Shown piece by piece: positions 49,098 through 58,780 of a stretch of 64,000 nucleotides of DNA. Each line of letters begins with the position of its first letter. Position 1 is the stretch's first letter. The position numbers were made by a program, and so were the translations under genes. This DNA comes from RGIG4034 sp045628945 (GTDB lineage: Bacteria; Bacillota; Clostridia; Lachnospirales; Lachnospiraceae): NCBI GenBank assembly GCA_045628945.1, contig JAZQQG010000012.1, positions 1-64,000 of the forward strand, read 5' to 3'. The notes under the pieces were generated by a model that saw only the letters and a list, made by a program, of their open reading frames with translations, was not told the origin of the DNA and searched no databases.

Positions 49098-51859
49098 TTC
49101 GCATTGACCTTCTCTAACATTTCTGCAAGTGTCTTCTTCATGCTATGGAAATCGAAGTTGTCATATCCGTTTTTCAGATCACGAATCATGCGATTGTATA
49201 CGGCACCGTAATTGTGATCCAAAAGCATCGTAAGCATCTCCTCACACTTATTCAGATTCATGGAATCCAAGTAGTTCTTCAAGGTTTCGAGATCCATGGT
49301 GCTGATCTTCTCTTCCTCGCGGTTGTCCTCTTCCACGATTTCTTCTTCCTTGTCCACAAAAGCATTATGCTCGATCAGATAATTCTTAACGATTTCTAAC
49401 ATCTCTTCCAGTTTTCCGGCAAATTCCTCGTAATTCTCTTCAATAAATTTACGACGATTCTCCTTACCGGCAAACTCTAACTGCTTAAAGCAATCGGAAA
49501 CTTCCATCGCACCGATACTAGCAGAAGCGGACTTGATTCCATGCACATAGGTCGTGAAGAGCGACAAATCCTCACTGTCACGAAGTTCGGGCAAGAGGCT
49601 TAAGTTCTTCAAGCCCTCCTGATAATACGTATTCAGAATCGCTTCATAAGCCGCCTGATTGAATCCGATATTCAGAAGTCCCTTCGAAGTATTCAGTCCG
49701 GGCTCTCCCTTAATAATCGCCTTGGTTGCCTGCTTAGCGGCATCCACCTCACGCTGTGCCTCGTTCGAAACCGCCTTAACCAACTTCGACGGTAAAAGAT
49801 TATGCAGGATACGCTCCAGCGCTCTTACATTAATCGGACGCGGAAGTGCATCCGTAAAGCCCAACTGTACGAAACCGCTTAAGGCCATAGCATCATGGCT
49901 GTCAGACAGCAATACAATCGGCATTTTCAGGAATTTCTCCTCTCCAAGCGAGCGGATCTGTTCCATCAGATTCATGCCGGTTCCGCCGGGGATGGTCTGA
50001 TCGATAAAAAGAATATCATAATCATTCTCTTTTACCTTCTTCAAACACTCATCCGCAGAGGTTGCAACCGACTGAATAATCTCATATTTCTCAAGAATTT
50101 TTGCCATCAGACGAAGGTTCATGGTATTGTCATCGGCAACCAGAATCCGGGCATCCGGCGAAACGAATTCCGCCTCTGCCTTCTTCATATAATCCTCCGC
50201 ATTCCACTGATCATTCAGTACCTTAAGAAGCGTCGCGGGAAGTAACGGATTACGAAGAAGACGGAAGCCCTTCACATCATCCAGGGTATGATAGGACTCG
50301 CCGACAAAGTAAGTACTCTCACCTACACCAAAGGTCTGAAGAATCTTCGCCGTTGAATCATAGCAGCTCATATCCATCAGAATCATAAAATACTGATTGT
50401 TCTGCAGTGCATTCGTCAACTGATGCAGCTCATTTACGAACTGAAGAGTTACCGGAAATGCTGCCAGTTTCTGAATCCAGTACTGCTGCATGGAATCATT
50501 TTTTACCCAAATTAATACCTTACGGGTCTCTGTCGACTGAAGTTCATAGAGAGGACGGGGATCCACCACCTTACAAACAAAAGAAAATCTCGTGTCCATA
50601 CCGATTCCTTCGATGGAATCTACGGTTAAATCTCCTCCCATCATACGAAGAATCTCACGGCAAATGGACAATTTCAAGCCCATACCCTTCAAAGTAGAGC
50701 TCTGTCTGGAATCATAGATACCGTAGGACTTGAAGAGTAACTCCTTATCAATGTCGGAAAGGCCGAAACCGGTATCTGCAATACGACATTTTAACAGGAC
50801 ACGGTCCTCTTCCTGCATCTCACAATCCACGGAGAAAAGAATACGTCCTTCATAGGTGGAGTCTAAGGACATCATCAATACATTCTGAATAATTTTAATA
50901 ATCTGACGGGAGTCTCCGTGCAGAACCTTAGGAACCTTCGGATCTATTCGAAGTTCAAACTTCAGATTATTGTTCTTATTCACACGTCCTAAGAAGGTAT
51001 CCGAGATTGCCTCCAACTGATCCTCAAAGGAGAAATCTCCTTCCTCCAGATGATAACCTCCGGTCTCCACACTGGAATAGTCCAATACATCATTGATAAT
51101 GCTAAGCAGGATGTAGCTTGCATTCTGAATGGTATGAACCTCCGAAACGGTGGACTTGTCCTCATCCTCCTTAATCATTAACTCCGCAAGGGAAATAATG
51201 GTATTCAGAGGAATCTGAATCTCCTTGGATACACGGGTAAGAAAGGTTCTCTTGGAATCGGAAGAATGCAATAGCTCATTCTTCTTGTTCTCAATCTCAT
51301 CATGCTCCTTACGAAACAGCATTGCCTGGACTTCGATTACAATCACAAGCAATAGAGCGATAAACACAAAGGTACCCGCAAAAGTAATAAAATACGTCAG
51401 TTTGTCAATATGCGATACGGAAATCTCCGGTTTGGCCGAAATCCAAGCCAATACAAAAAGCATGACCATCACCGCAAAAAGCTGATAGATTACCACCTTT
51501 GAGATGTCAATAAAAATGCACAAGAGCGATAACGCCATGAAATACCACAGCATTCCTGCACGGGATAATCCGCCAAACCACAGAAAAATCGGACAAATTA
51601 TCATAGCAAAGGCGAAAACAAACATATTCATGGCAATGTTATAAAACTTGCCAAGACGCAGATGGATGCATACCGCTATACAGAAAACCGAAAAAATAGC
51701 AACGGCAATCGAAACCTCTGCATCATGGAATACCAGAAATTCCAGTAATGCAGTCAGAGGTGCAACGAAGGCTGCAATCATAATGGTATGATGCATCAGC
51801 GAACGGCGAAGGTTATCTCCGGAATATTCGGATGTCAGTCGGGAACGGAGCTTATTCAT
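49094..51859 (-). CDS. Hybrid histidine-kinase-like protein lacking the acceptor histidine
   Basis: 921 residues from the ATG at 51859 (AGGTGAG upstream). Six or so membrane helices (1-190) precede a degenerate HisKA region RVSKEIQIPLNTIISLAEL, in which Lys replaces the phospho-accepting His. The N box (VLMMSLDST) has also lost its Asn, although IADTGFGL and MGLKLSICREIL remain. A receiver (ILVADDNTMN, FIDQTIPGG) and an HPt domain (YVHGIKSASASIG) follow and look intact. It is probably a relay partner of the active kinase next to it, not a kinase itself. Confidence 0.85.
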   Translation of the reverse strand: MNKLRSRLTSEYSGDNLRRSLMHHTIMIAAFVAPLTALLEFLVFHDAEVSIAVAIFSVFCIAVCIHLRLGKFYNIAMNMFVFAFAMIICPIFLWFGGLSRAGMLWYFMALSLLCIFIDISKVVIYQLFAVMVMLFVLAWISAKPEISVSHIDKLTYFITFAGTFVFIALLLVIVIEVQAMLFRKEHDEIENKKNELLHSSDSKRTFLTRVSKEIQIPLNTIISLAELMIKEDEDKSTVSEVHTIQNASYILLSIINDVLDYSSVETGGYHLEEGDFSFEDQLEAISDTFLGRVNKNNNLKFELRIDPKVPKVLHGDSRQIIKIIQNVLMMSLDSTYEGRILFSVDCEMQEEDRVLLKCRIADTGFGLSDIDKELLFKSYGIYDSRQSSTLKGMGLKLSICREILRMMGGDLTVDSIEGIGMDTRFSFVCKVVDPRPLYELQSTETRKVLIWVKNDSMQQYWIQKLAAFPVTLQFVNELHQLTNALQNNQYFMILMDMSCYDSTAKILQTFGVGESTYFVGESYHTLDDVKGFRLLRNPLLPATLLKVLNDQWNAEDYMKKAEAEFVSPDARILVADDNTMNLRLMAKILEKYEIIQSVATSADECLKKVKENDYDILFIDQTIPGGTGMNLMEQIRSLGEEKFLKMPIVLLSDSHDAMALSGFVQLGFTDALPRPINVRALERILHNLLPSKLVKAVSNEAQREVDAAKQATKAIIKGEPGLNTSKGLLNIGFNQAAYEAILNTYYQEGLKNLSLLPELRDSEDLSLFTTYVHGIKSASASIGAMEVSDCFKQLEFAGKENRRKFIEENYEEFAGKLEEMLEIVKNYLIEHNAFVDKEEEIVEEDNREEEKISTMDLETLKNYLDSMNLNKCEEMLTMLLDHNYGAVYNRMIRDLKNGYDNFDFHSMKKTLAEMLEKVNAN

Positions 51860-53972
51860 TCGTCTCACCTGCCTTTCCTTCGTATTCATTGCGATAGATA
51901 ATCATCGTTTTCGGTAACAGTTTGAAAAGTACATTCTCCAGATGTTCAATTTCAATCGGCTTGGAAATATACTCATCAAAGCCGGCCTCTAAGAACATCT
52001 CTCTTGCACCGGTAACCGCATTGGCGGTCAGTGCAACCGCGGGAATTGTCTTGGTGCGATGATTTTCAAAGGTTCGAATGGCCTTCAAGGTATCAATACC
52101 GTCCATTTCCGGCATCATGTAGTCTAAGAAGACAATATCAAAGGGCTCATGTCGTAGTACATTCAGACATTCACGACCACTTGACACGGTAACCACATCA
52201 CACTCGTAACGTTTCAGAATAGAGGATGCCATCTCTAAGTTAATCAGGTTATCATCCACAATCAATACCTTAACATTGGGTAGAACAATATCTCCCGTAT
52301 GCATAATCATACGAATGGCGAAATTGGACTCTCCGTTCAGAATCGCACCCACATTCATGGAGTTCACCGGACGCGTCACAAAGGTAGTGGCAAGATCGTA
52401 GGATGCCGTATGATAGGAATCATTGATAACCACAAGCTTCTGCGGAACGATACGTTCCTGCTGTTCTCTGGTTAACTCATCCAGATGCTCTCTCGTCACA
52501 AAGATGTTACTGAACTTCGGCTCATATACATACTTTAAGAACTCCTCTGTATTCGATACACAGGTGCACCGAATTCCGAAGTACAGGCAGATATTCTCAA
52601 AGGAACGGGTGAAGTCCTCATTCTTTTCATAAACCAACAACTGATACTTATCCGCACCTTCCACAGATACAATCGGTGCTTCCTCACTAATCTTCTGCAA
52701 CATGGTAAAGAGAAAAGTCGATCCCTCTCCCGGCTTACTGTTGCAGGTAAAATTACCACCCATTGCATGAATCAGTTTCTTACAATGAATCAGACCGAGC
52801 GCAACATTCTTTTGCTCGCATTCCTTGGTGTATTCACTGTCGTAGGGCTCATTCACAAGACGAACCAGCTCCTCATCCATACCGATACCGGTATCGGATA
52901 CGGACGCACGGATTCGAATGGTGCAATCGTCCACCTTCTCATAATCAACGGTCAGTTCAATCAAACCGCTTGCAGTATACTTCACGGCGTTGGACAACAC
53001 ACTGGTTAAGACGCGCTTCAGTTTCTCACGATCCCCCTCCAAATGTTCCGGAATCCAGGGATTAATCGTCGTAATCAGTTCTACGTTCGTCTCCTGCAAC
53101 TGCACGGAGAACATATTAATCAAATCATCCAAAAGAATACTTAAGTGGAACTTCTCTTCCACTACCGTAATTTCCTTATCCTGAAGTTTGGAGAAGTCAA
53201 TCAGGTCACTGGTCATAGACAAAAGAGCATGACCGGCATTGGAAATCATGTAAGCATTCTTTTTTACCTCATCGTTCTCCTGCTGGGTGAGCAGAAGTTC
53301 ACTGGTACCGATAATAGCCTGGAGAGGCGTACGAATATCATGGGATACATTTACCATAAACATATCCTTACTGAGGTCCTGCTCGGAAGCATCGATACGC
53401 TCCGCACTCGTCGTTTCCATCTCATGGGTCAGTACATAATTCCGGTAACGAATCACCAAGCCGACAAAAATCGAGCAGATAATTACCGCTACGGGAATTC
53501 GCACATAATTTTCCGTTGTCGGCCGTATAACTACTTCATCGGACAAAAAGAAAATGACAATATACATGCATACGACATCCCACAGAACCGAAAACGCAAC
53601 CACGATACGCCGCAAAGTTCCGTGGGTTACCAGGGTGCTGAATACCAGACACAACAGGAAATAGAGCGGAATACCGCTTACCAGATTGGCCTGAATCAAT
53701 AGACAGGCCGGCACCGCCACCACCGTAACCAGAATGACAAAAAACGACTGTAACAACGGTTTCGACTCCATCTGGCGTAAAAAAGTAAGCAGCAGAATCA
53801 TACCGAATACGCAAGTCAGATGAATCAGTTTCAGGGGAAGCTGCACATTAAAAATCATATCCATAATGAATTCAGCGCCGAAACCAATCAAACCCGCCAA
53901 TACAGATATATCAAATACAACGGTAGTTACCGACTTCTCGAAATTGAGATAGGCACCAAATAAATTTTTCAT
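51852..53972 (-). CDS. Hybrid sensor histidine kinase with receiver domain
   Basis: 706 residues. About six N-terminal membrane helices, then the H box NVSHDIRTPLQAIIG (His about 220), N box SVLSNAVKYTASG, G1 VSDTGIGMD, and a C-terminal receiver (VLIVDDNLINLEM, DIVFLDYMMPEMDG). No periplasmic sensor domain of note is seen. Its gene overlaps that of the pseudokinase by eight bases, strongly suggesting that the two work together, possibly as a phosphorelay through the partner's HPt domain. Confidence 0.92.
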   Translation of the reverse strand: MKNLFGAYLNFEKSVTTVVFDISVLAGLIGFGAEFIMDMIFNVQLPLKLIHLTCVFGMILLLTFLRQMESKPLLQSFFVILVTVVAVPACLLIQANLVSGIPLYFLLCLVFSTLVTHGTLRRIVVAFSVLWDVVCMYIVIFFLSDEVVIRPTTENYVRIPVAVIICSIFVGLVIRYRNYVLTHEMETTSAERIDASEQDLSKDMFMVNVSHDIRTPLQAIIGTSELLLTQQENDEVKKNAYMISNAGHALLSMTSDLIDFSKLQDKEITVVEEKFHLSILLDDLINMFSVQLQETNVELITTINPWIPEHLEGDREKLKRVLTSVLSNAVKYTASGLIELTVDYEKVDDCTIRIRASVSDTGIGMDEELVRLVNEPYDSEYTKECEQKNVALGLIHCKKLIHAMGGNFTCNSKPGEGSTFLFTMLQKISEEAPIVSVEGADKYQLLVYEKNEDFTRSFENICLYFGIRCTCVSNTEEFLKYVYEPKFSNIFVTREHLDELTREQQERIVPQKLVVINDSYHTASYDLATTFVTRPVNSMNVGAILNGESNFAIRMIMHTGDIVLPNVKVLIVDDNLINLEMASSILKRYECDVVTVSSGRECLNVLRHEPFDIVFLDYMMPEMDGIDTLKAIRTFENHRTKTIPAVALTANAVTGAREMFLEAGFDEYISKPIEIEHLENVLFKLLPKTMIIYRNEYEGKAGETNE

Positions 53973-53984
53973 AAAGACTCCTTT

Positions 53985-54020
53985 CTAAATAACGCAGAGA
54001 CAAGACTCCTCGTTATTTAG
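53985..54020. repeat. Intercistronic inverted repeat between HD-GYP and kinase genes
   Basis: CTAAATAACG (53985-53994) and CGTTATTTAG (54011-54020) are perfect complements with a 16-base loop. In the minus-strand mRNA the stem contains the HD-GYP stop codon and ends just before the ribosome binding site of the kinase gene, so it could tune their relative expression. Confidence 0.65.
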
Positions 54021-55071
54021 CCATATAGGCCTTATCAATCTCGGGTGCAGCCTTAACAAACAAATCAACTAAGGAAGGATCAAAGAAGGTTCCCTTCATG
54101 GTACTGATACGAACCATGGCTTCCTGATGCGTGTAAGGACGCATCTGAATAACCTTGGTACGGAAATTATCATAGATATTGGCAATCGCCAAAACACGTG
54201 CTTCAAAAGGAATCTTCTCACGGCTTAAACGGTCCGGATAACCGGTACCGTCCCACTTCTCATGATGGGAGCGTGCCATATTAAATGCAAACTTAAAGAA
54301 GGCATTGTTCGTCTGGTTATTGACAATCTTCACCATCGCTTCGGCGCCATACAAGGTATGCATCTTAATGGCATCCGGCTCTTCTAACGGAATGCAGGGC
54401 GTTGCAAGAATCGAATCCTTAATACTTAATTTACCGACGTCATGAATCTTGGCCGCATAGTTCATCAGCGCAAGCTCATCCGCGTTCAATTCGTACTTCT
54501 TACTCCGAATAATCTCGGCGGTAAAGGCCTCCATAATCTTTTCAATACGCTTCGCATGCTCACTCATCTGAACATCGCGTCGACCCATAACCTCCACAAA
54601 GCTCTCCACCAGACCGTACTGGAGCTGGATAAACTTCTGATCCTTGCTCTGTACCGCTCCGGAAAGGCTTTCCGTATACTCTTTTAACTGGCGATTCTGC
54701 TCCACAAGCTGAATCTGTAACTCCACACGCTTACGAAGCATTAATGAAGTATAGGGCTTCTTAATATAGTCGATACAACCTAAGTTATAGCTCTCAAGCT
54801 CCGTTGTATCATCATCCTGCGCCGTTAAAAAGACAATGGGAATATCCACCAGTTTCTTGATATTCTTCATTTCGGAGATTACCTGAAAGCCGTTCATATT
54901 CGGCATATCCACGTCCAGTAAAACCAGATCGGGCGGCTCCGGCATATCCTTCAGACATTCCAGAGCGGAGATCCCGCTGGATACGGGAATGACTTCGTAT
55001 ATATCCTCCAATGTTTTCTTGGCCATGATGAGATTGGCCATGTTATCATCCACAACCATTACCTTATTCAT
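54013..55071 (-). CDS. Receiver-HD-GYP cyclic di-GMP phosphodiesterase
   Basis: 352 residues from the ATG at 55071 (GGGAGGG upstream). The N-terminal receiver has MVVDDNMANLIMAKK and LVLLDVDMPNMNGF. A coiled linker leads to the HD-GYP domain (about 170-340) with AAKIHDVGKLSIKD, HTLYGAEAM and HHEKWDGTGYPDRLS. It would hydrolyse cyclic di-GMP on phosphorylation, coupling the neighbouring kinases to second-messenger level. Confidence 0.93.
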   Translation of the reverse strand: MNKVMVVDDNMANLIMAKKTLEDIYEVIPVSSGISALECLKDMPEPPDLVLLDVDMPNMNGFQVISEMKNIKKLVDIPIVFLTAQDDDTTELESYNLGCIDYIKKPYTSLMLRKRVELQIQLVEQNRQLKEYTESLSGAVQSKDQKFIQLQYGLVESFVEVMGRRDVQMSEHAKRIEKIMEAFTAEIIRSKKYELNADELALMNYAAKIHDVGKLSIKDSILATPCIPLEEPDAIKMHTLYGAEAMVKIVNNQTNNAFFKFAFNMARSHHEKWDGTGYPDRLSREKIPFEARVLAIANIYDNFRTKVIQMRPYTHQEAMVRISTMKGTFFDPSLVDLFVKAAPEIDKAYMAK

Positions 55072-55076
55072 GAAAG

Positions 55077-56282
55077 TTATCCCTCCCTTTTCAACAATTT
55101 CTTCATTGCTTCGTTCAGTCCGTCCACGGTAAGCGGATACATGGGAAGCAGCTCTTTTACTGCAGTCTCCGCCTCTCTCCAGGGTGCGTGTCCGATTGCC
55201 ATTTTCGGATTCATCCAAACGATGCTCTTATAATTCTTCTTCATAAGCTGTAACCATTCCATTCCGGACAAACCACCGTTCGGTCCACGATAGTTGCCGT
55301 CCTTGGAATAGAGCTCCTCCGGTGCCATCGCCGCATCCCCGACAATTAACACCTTGTAATTCTTATCCACATTTCGGAACATCCACTCCGTCTCAATCCA
55401 GTCGCCGTTTTCACATTCCGGTGTCCTGTAGACATGGGAATAGATGCAGTTGTGAAAATAGTACGTCTTTACTTCCTTGTAATGATTCGAACGGGAAACC
55501 GACTGAAACAATCCATTCATAAGATTCGCATAGGGAATCATGGTTCCGCCGGAATCCATCAGCAAGAGCAGCTTCACGGAGTTCTTACGGGGGCGTTCCA
55601 TCTCAATTCTAAGATACCCACCGTTATCGCAGGTGGAACGAATCGTTCCCGGAATATCCAGCTCCGACTTCGGAATATCCAGCTTCGTCGAGAATTCACG
55701 AAGTTTTCGAAGAGCCTGCATAAACTGACGGTTGTCGATAATTCGGTCATTTCGGAAATCCTTGAATTTCCGATCCCCGATTACGGCAAATGCGGATTGA
55801 TATCCCGTGGAGCCTCCGACACGAATACCGCCGATATTTCCGCCGGTATTTCCAAAGGACGTCTTTCCCATGGTTCCGATCCAATAGCTACCGCCGTTAT
55901 GCTCACTGTCCTGGTCCTTTGCACGCTGTTTAAACTTCGTTTCCACATCTTCCTTATCGATCTGGACGCTCTCCATCTGCGAAAGCTTCGCCTTGTCCGA
56001 CTCATGAAAAAGATCATTCATATCATCTTTTTTCAGCCATTCCAGCATTCGCTTTCCGATGATATCATCCGTGAAAATCCCGCGAAATTCTTCATCAAAG
56101 GCAAGATCGAACTTATCGTAGTCCGTTTCTTTCTTGACAAGGATGGTACGGGCAAGATGATAGAAATCATCCAGGTTCGAGAAAGCAAGTCCCTTATCCA
56201 GTGCTTCCTGGAAGGTTAACCACTCTCCGAGCGAAATATTCAAGCCTTTATCCTTACAGGTTTGAAAAAAATGAGTAAACAA
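55077..56282 (-). CDS. VWA-domain protein (CoxE-like)
   Basis: 401 residues. The helical N-terminal half contains FQEALDKGLAFSNLDDFYHLA; a glycine-rich YWIGTMGKTSFGNTGGNIGG linker follows; the C-terminal von Willebrand A domain has KLLLLMDSGGTMIPY, where the metal-binding DxSxS motif reads Asp-Ser-Gly-Gly-Thr. It also has VLIVGDAAMAPEEL. Such proteins pair with the MoxR ATPase encoded just upstream and act as chaperones or complex assembly factors. The target is unknown. Confidence 0.85.
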   Translation of the reverse strand: MFTHFFQTCKDKGLNISLGEWLTFQEALDKGLAFSNLDDFYHLARTILVKKETDYDKFDLAFDEEFRGIFTDDIIGKRMLEWLKKDDMNDLFHESDKAKLSQMESVQIDKEDVETKFKQRAKDQDSEHNGGSYWIGTMGKTSFGNTGGNIGGIRVGGSTGYQSAFAVIGDRKFKDFRNDRIIDNRQFMQALRKLREFSTKLDIPKSELDIPGTIRSTCDNGGYLRIEMERPRKNSVKLLLLMDSGGTMIPYANLMNGLFQSVSRSNHYKEVKTYYFHNCIYSHVYRTPECENGDWIETEWMFRNVDKNYKVLIVGDAAMAPEELYSKDGNYRGPNGGLSGMEWLQLMKKNYKSIVWMNPKMAIGHAPWREAETAVKELLPMYPLTVDGLNEAMKKLLKREG

Positions 56283-56291
56283 TACTGCCTC

Positions 56292-57104
56292 CTAGAGAAG
56301 ACTCTTCTTCACTTCCTGAAGATCTTCATCCTTCTTCACGATGACCCCGACAAAGGGAAGTTCTGCGGCAATCTTCTCGGTGGGAATCCCACCCTTTTGC
56401 AGGGCACGAATCCAGTCGATCAGTTCCGACGTAGAAGGCTTCTTCCGCACATTTCGCATATCACGAATTCGATAAAAGGCTTTCATCGCTTCCTGTAACA
56501 GATTCTCTTCGACATCCGGGAAATGCGCCTTCACGATTTCTTCCATCAACGCCTGATCCGGGAATTCGATGTAATGGAAAATACAACGACGAAGGAAGGC
56601 ATCCGGCAGTTCCTTCTCCGCATTGGAAGTAATAATCACAATGGGACGGTGCTTCGCCTTTACCGTCTCTTTCGTCTCCGGAATATAGAATTCCATCTGA
56701 TCCAGTTCCCACAAAAGGTCATTGGGGAACTCAATGTCGGCCTTGTCAATCTCATCAATCAAAAGAATAACCTGCTCTTCTTCGGAGAATGCTTCTCCCA
56801 GCTTACCAAGCTTAATATACTGAGCAATGTTATCCACGCCGTTTTCATGGAACTGGCTGTCATAGAGACGCTGAATGGTATCGTAGAGATAGAGGCCGTC
56901 CTGCGCTTTCGTCGTAGATTTAATGTTCCAAATAATTAATTTTTTTCCTAAGGAGGCGGCAATGGCCTTGGCAAGCATGGTCTTACCGGTTCCGGGTTCG
57001 CCCTTAATGAGAAGCGGTTTCTCAAGCTGCATTGCGATATTTACACTGGCAATCAGGTTCGGGCTTGCAATATATTCCTGCGTAGATGCAAAGGATTCAC
57101 TCAT
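56292..57104 (-). CDS. MoxR-family AAA ATPase
   Basis: 270 residues. Walker A is IKGEPGTGKTMLAKAIA (about 33-49), Walker B VILLIDEIDKAD and sensor 1 IVIITSNAEKELP. It contains the typical helical C-terminus of the MoxR/CbxX group. It probably works with the adjacent VWA protein to remodel a client complex. It starts four bases after the gpsA stop, so it belongs to the same long transcription unit. Confidence 0.92.
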   Translation of the reverse strand: MSESFASTQEYIASPNLIASVNIAMQLEKPLLIKGEPGTGKTMLAKAIAASLGKKLIIWNIKSTTKAQDGLYLYDTIQRLYDSQFHENGVDNIAQYIKLGKLGEAFSEEEQVILLIDEIDKADIEFPNDLLWELDQMEFYIPETKETVKAKHRPIVIITSNAEKELPDAFLRRCIFHYIEFPDQALMEEIVKAHFPDVEENLLQEAMKAFYRIRDMRNVRKKPSTSELIDWIRALQKGGIPTEKIAAELPFVGVIVKKDEDLQEVKKSLL

Positions 57105-57107
57105 AGT

Positions 57108-58121
57108 TTAAGCCTCCCAAGGGATATCACCGTTTTCAATCTTCTTATCACGAAGCATAAGATCCTTTACGGCGGTTGCGGCAGATTTATCGTGGAACAG
57201 CACCTCGTTTACCTGCTCGATAATCGGAAGCGAAATCTTGTATTTTTGACCCAGAGCATAGGCTGCTTTGGCGGAATATACTCCTTCCACCACCATCTGA
57301 ACCTCGTCCATGGCTTCCTGCATGGTCTTACCCTGGCCGATCAAAATACCGGCACGACGGTTACGGGAATGCATGGGGGCACAGGTAACAATCAGATCAC
57401 CGATACCGGAAAGACCGCAGAAGGTCTCGAACTTACCGCCCATTGCCATACCAAGTCTTGCAATCTCCGTAATGCCTCGGGTAATCAGGGCAGCTTTGGT
57501 ATTATCTCCATACCCCAGACCGTCGGCCACACCGGCTGCCAGTGCCACAACATTCTTTAAAGCCGCACCAAGCTCAATTCCGAGAAGATCGGGACTGATG
57601 TAAACGCGGAACACGTCGCTCATAAATACATCCTGTAAGAACTCTGCATCCTTCTTTGCCTTGGCACCGACTACGATTGTGGTGGGAATACCGCGACCAA
57701 CCTCTTCTGCATGGGAAGGACCGGACAATACCGCTACGGTTGCTCCGGGAATCTCATCCTCAATGACGTCACTCATGACCATTAACGTCGACTCCTCAAT
57801 TCCCTTGGCCACATTTACGATAATCTGGCCTTTCTTATAGAATTCCTTCATCTGATGCGAGGTGGAACGAATGAACACGGAAGGAACCGCCAAAACAAGA
57901 ACTTCCTTGTCCTCCATGGTCTTTTGTAAATCCTTGGAAAAAAGAATCTCCTCGCTAAGCTTCACGCCCGGAAGCTTCGAAGCATGCTCATGCTCCCGGT
58001 TTAACATATCGATCTCGTCCGCAAGAGCCGACCAAACCGTTACTTTATGTCCGTTGTTATTCAGAAGTACACTTAAGGCAATGCCCCAGCTTCCTGCTCC
58101 GATTACGCCAATATTCGCCAT
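57108..58121 (-). CDS. gpsA: NAD(P)-dependent glycerol-3-phosphate dehydrogenase
   Basis: 337 residues. NAD(P)-binding GVIGAGSWGIAL at the N-terminus, VAKGIEESTL, LSGPSHAEEVGRG, the catalytic Lys in ALKNVVALAAG and the later RNRRAGILIGQG. It makes sn-glycerol-3-phosphate for phospholipid synthesis. The start shares its last base with the plsY stop; together with plsY it forms the first steps of the pathway. Confidence 0.95.
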   Translation of the reverse strand: MANIGVIGAGSWGIALSVLLNNNGHKVTVWSALADEIDMLNREHEHASKLPGVKLSEEILFSKDLQKTMEDKEVLVLAVPSVFIRSTSHQMKEFYKKGQIIVNVAKGIEESTLMVMSDVIEDEIPGATVAVLSGPSHAEEVGRGIPTTIVVGAKAKKDAEFLQDVFMSDVFRVYISPDLLGIELGAALKNVVALAAGVADGLGYGDNTKAALITRGITEIARLGMAMGGKFETFCGLSGIGDLIVTCAPMHSRNRRAGILIGQGKTMQEAMDEVQMVVEGVYSAKAAYALGQKYKISLPIIEQVNEVLFHDKSAATAVKDLMLRDKKIENGDIPWEA

Positions 58122-58780
58122 TAGATATTGACCTCCTTTTGTTTTTTCTTAAAAAGATAAGTCTTCTTCTCATTCCCGTGAATGAGTCGCTTAATATTCT
58201 CACGATGTCGGAAGAACGCCATGGCCGCCAGGAATAGAGCCACGCCGTACAGTTCCAGTAATTCGGGCTGTGTCATTCCGAAGAAGCCAAGCTGTCCCAT
58301 CGTAATAAGCTGAATCATAAAACCGGTATAGATTAACAGAGAACCCAGGGATACATAGTGGGTCAGGAAGAATGCACCGAAGAACATCACCATACCGACC
58401 GGAATGAACCAGGGATTAAAGCTTAAGATTAAGCCTGCGGTGGCTGCGATTCCTTTTCCACCCTTGAATCCCATATAGAACGGGAAATTGTGTCCAAGGA
58501 TTGCACCGGCGGCGGTCCAGATTTTGACATTCATCACGGGCCCCATTCCGGTTCTTCCGAACGCAAAATACGTAACTACGATCGCCAGGATACATTTCAG
58601 AACATCTCCGGCAAAAACAATCAGGCCGGCCTTGGTTCCCAACACACGAAGAGTGTTCGTCGTGCCGGCATTACCGCTTCCGTGCTCACGAATATCGATG
58701 CCATGCATTTTTCCGTAGATAAATGCGGTCTGAAAAAGACCAAATACATAACCAATCAGAATTGAATACAAACGAAACAT
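58121..58780 (-). CDS. plsY: Glycerol-3-phosphate acyltransferase
   Basis: 219 residues, multi-pass membrane protein. Conserved motifs include HGSGNAGTTNTLRVLG, the GHNFPFYMGFKGGKGIAAT phosphate loop and the C-terminal FFRHRENIKRLIHGNEKKT. It transfers the acyl group from acyl phosphate to glycerol-3-phosphate, the product of GpsA. The genes der, plsY and gpsA are end-to-end. Confidence 0.95.
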   Translation of the reverse strand: MFRLYSILIGYVFGLFQTAFIYGKMHGIDIREHGSGNAGTTNTLRVLGTKAGLIVFAGDVLKCILAIVVTYFAFGRTGMGPVMNVKIWTAAGAILGHNFPFYMGFKGGKGIAATAGLILSFNPWFIPVGMVMFFGAFFLTHYVSLGSLLIYTGFMIQLITMGQLGFFGMTQPELLELYGVALFLAAMAFFRHRENIKRLIHGNEKKTYLFKKKQKEVNI

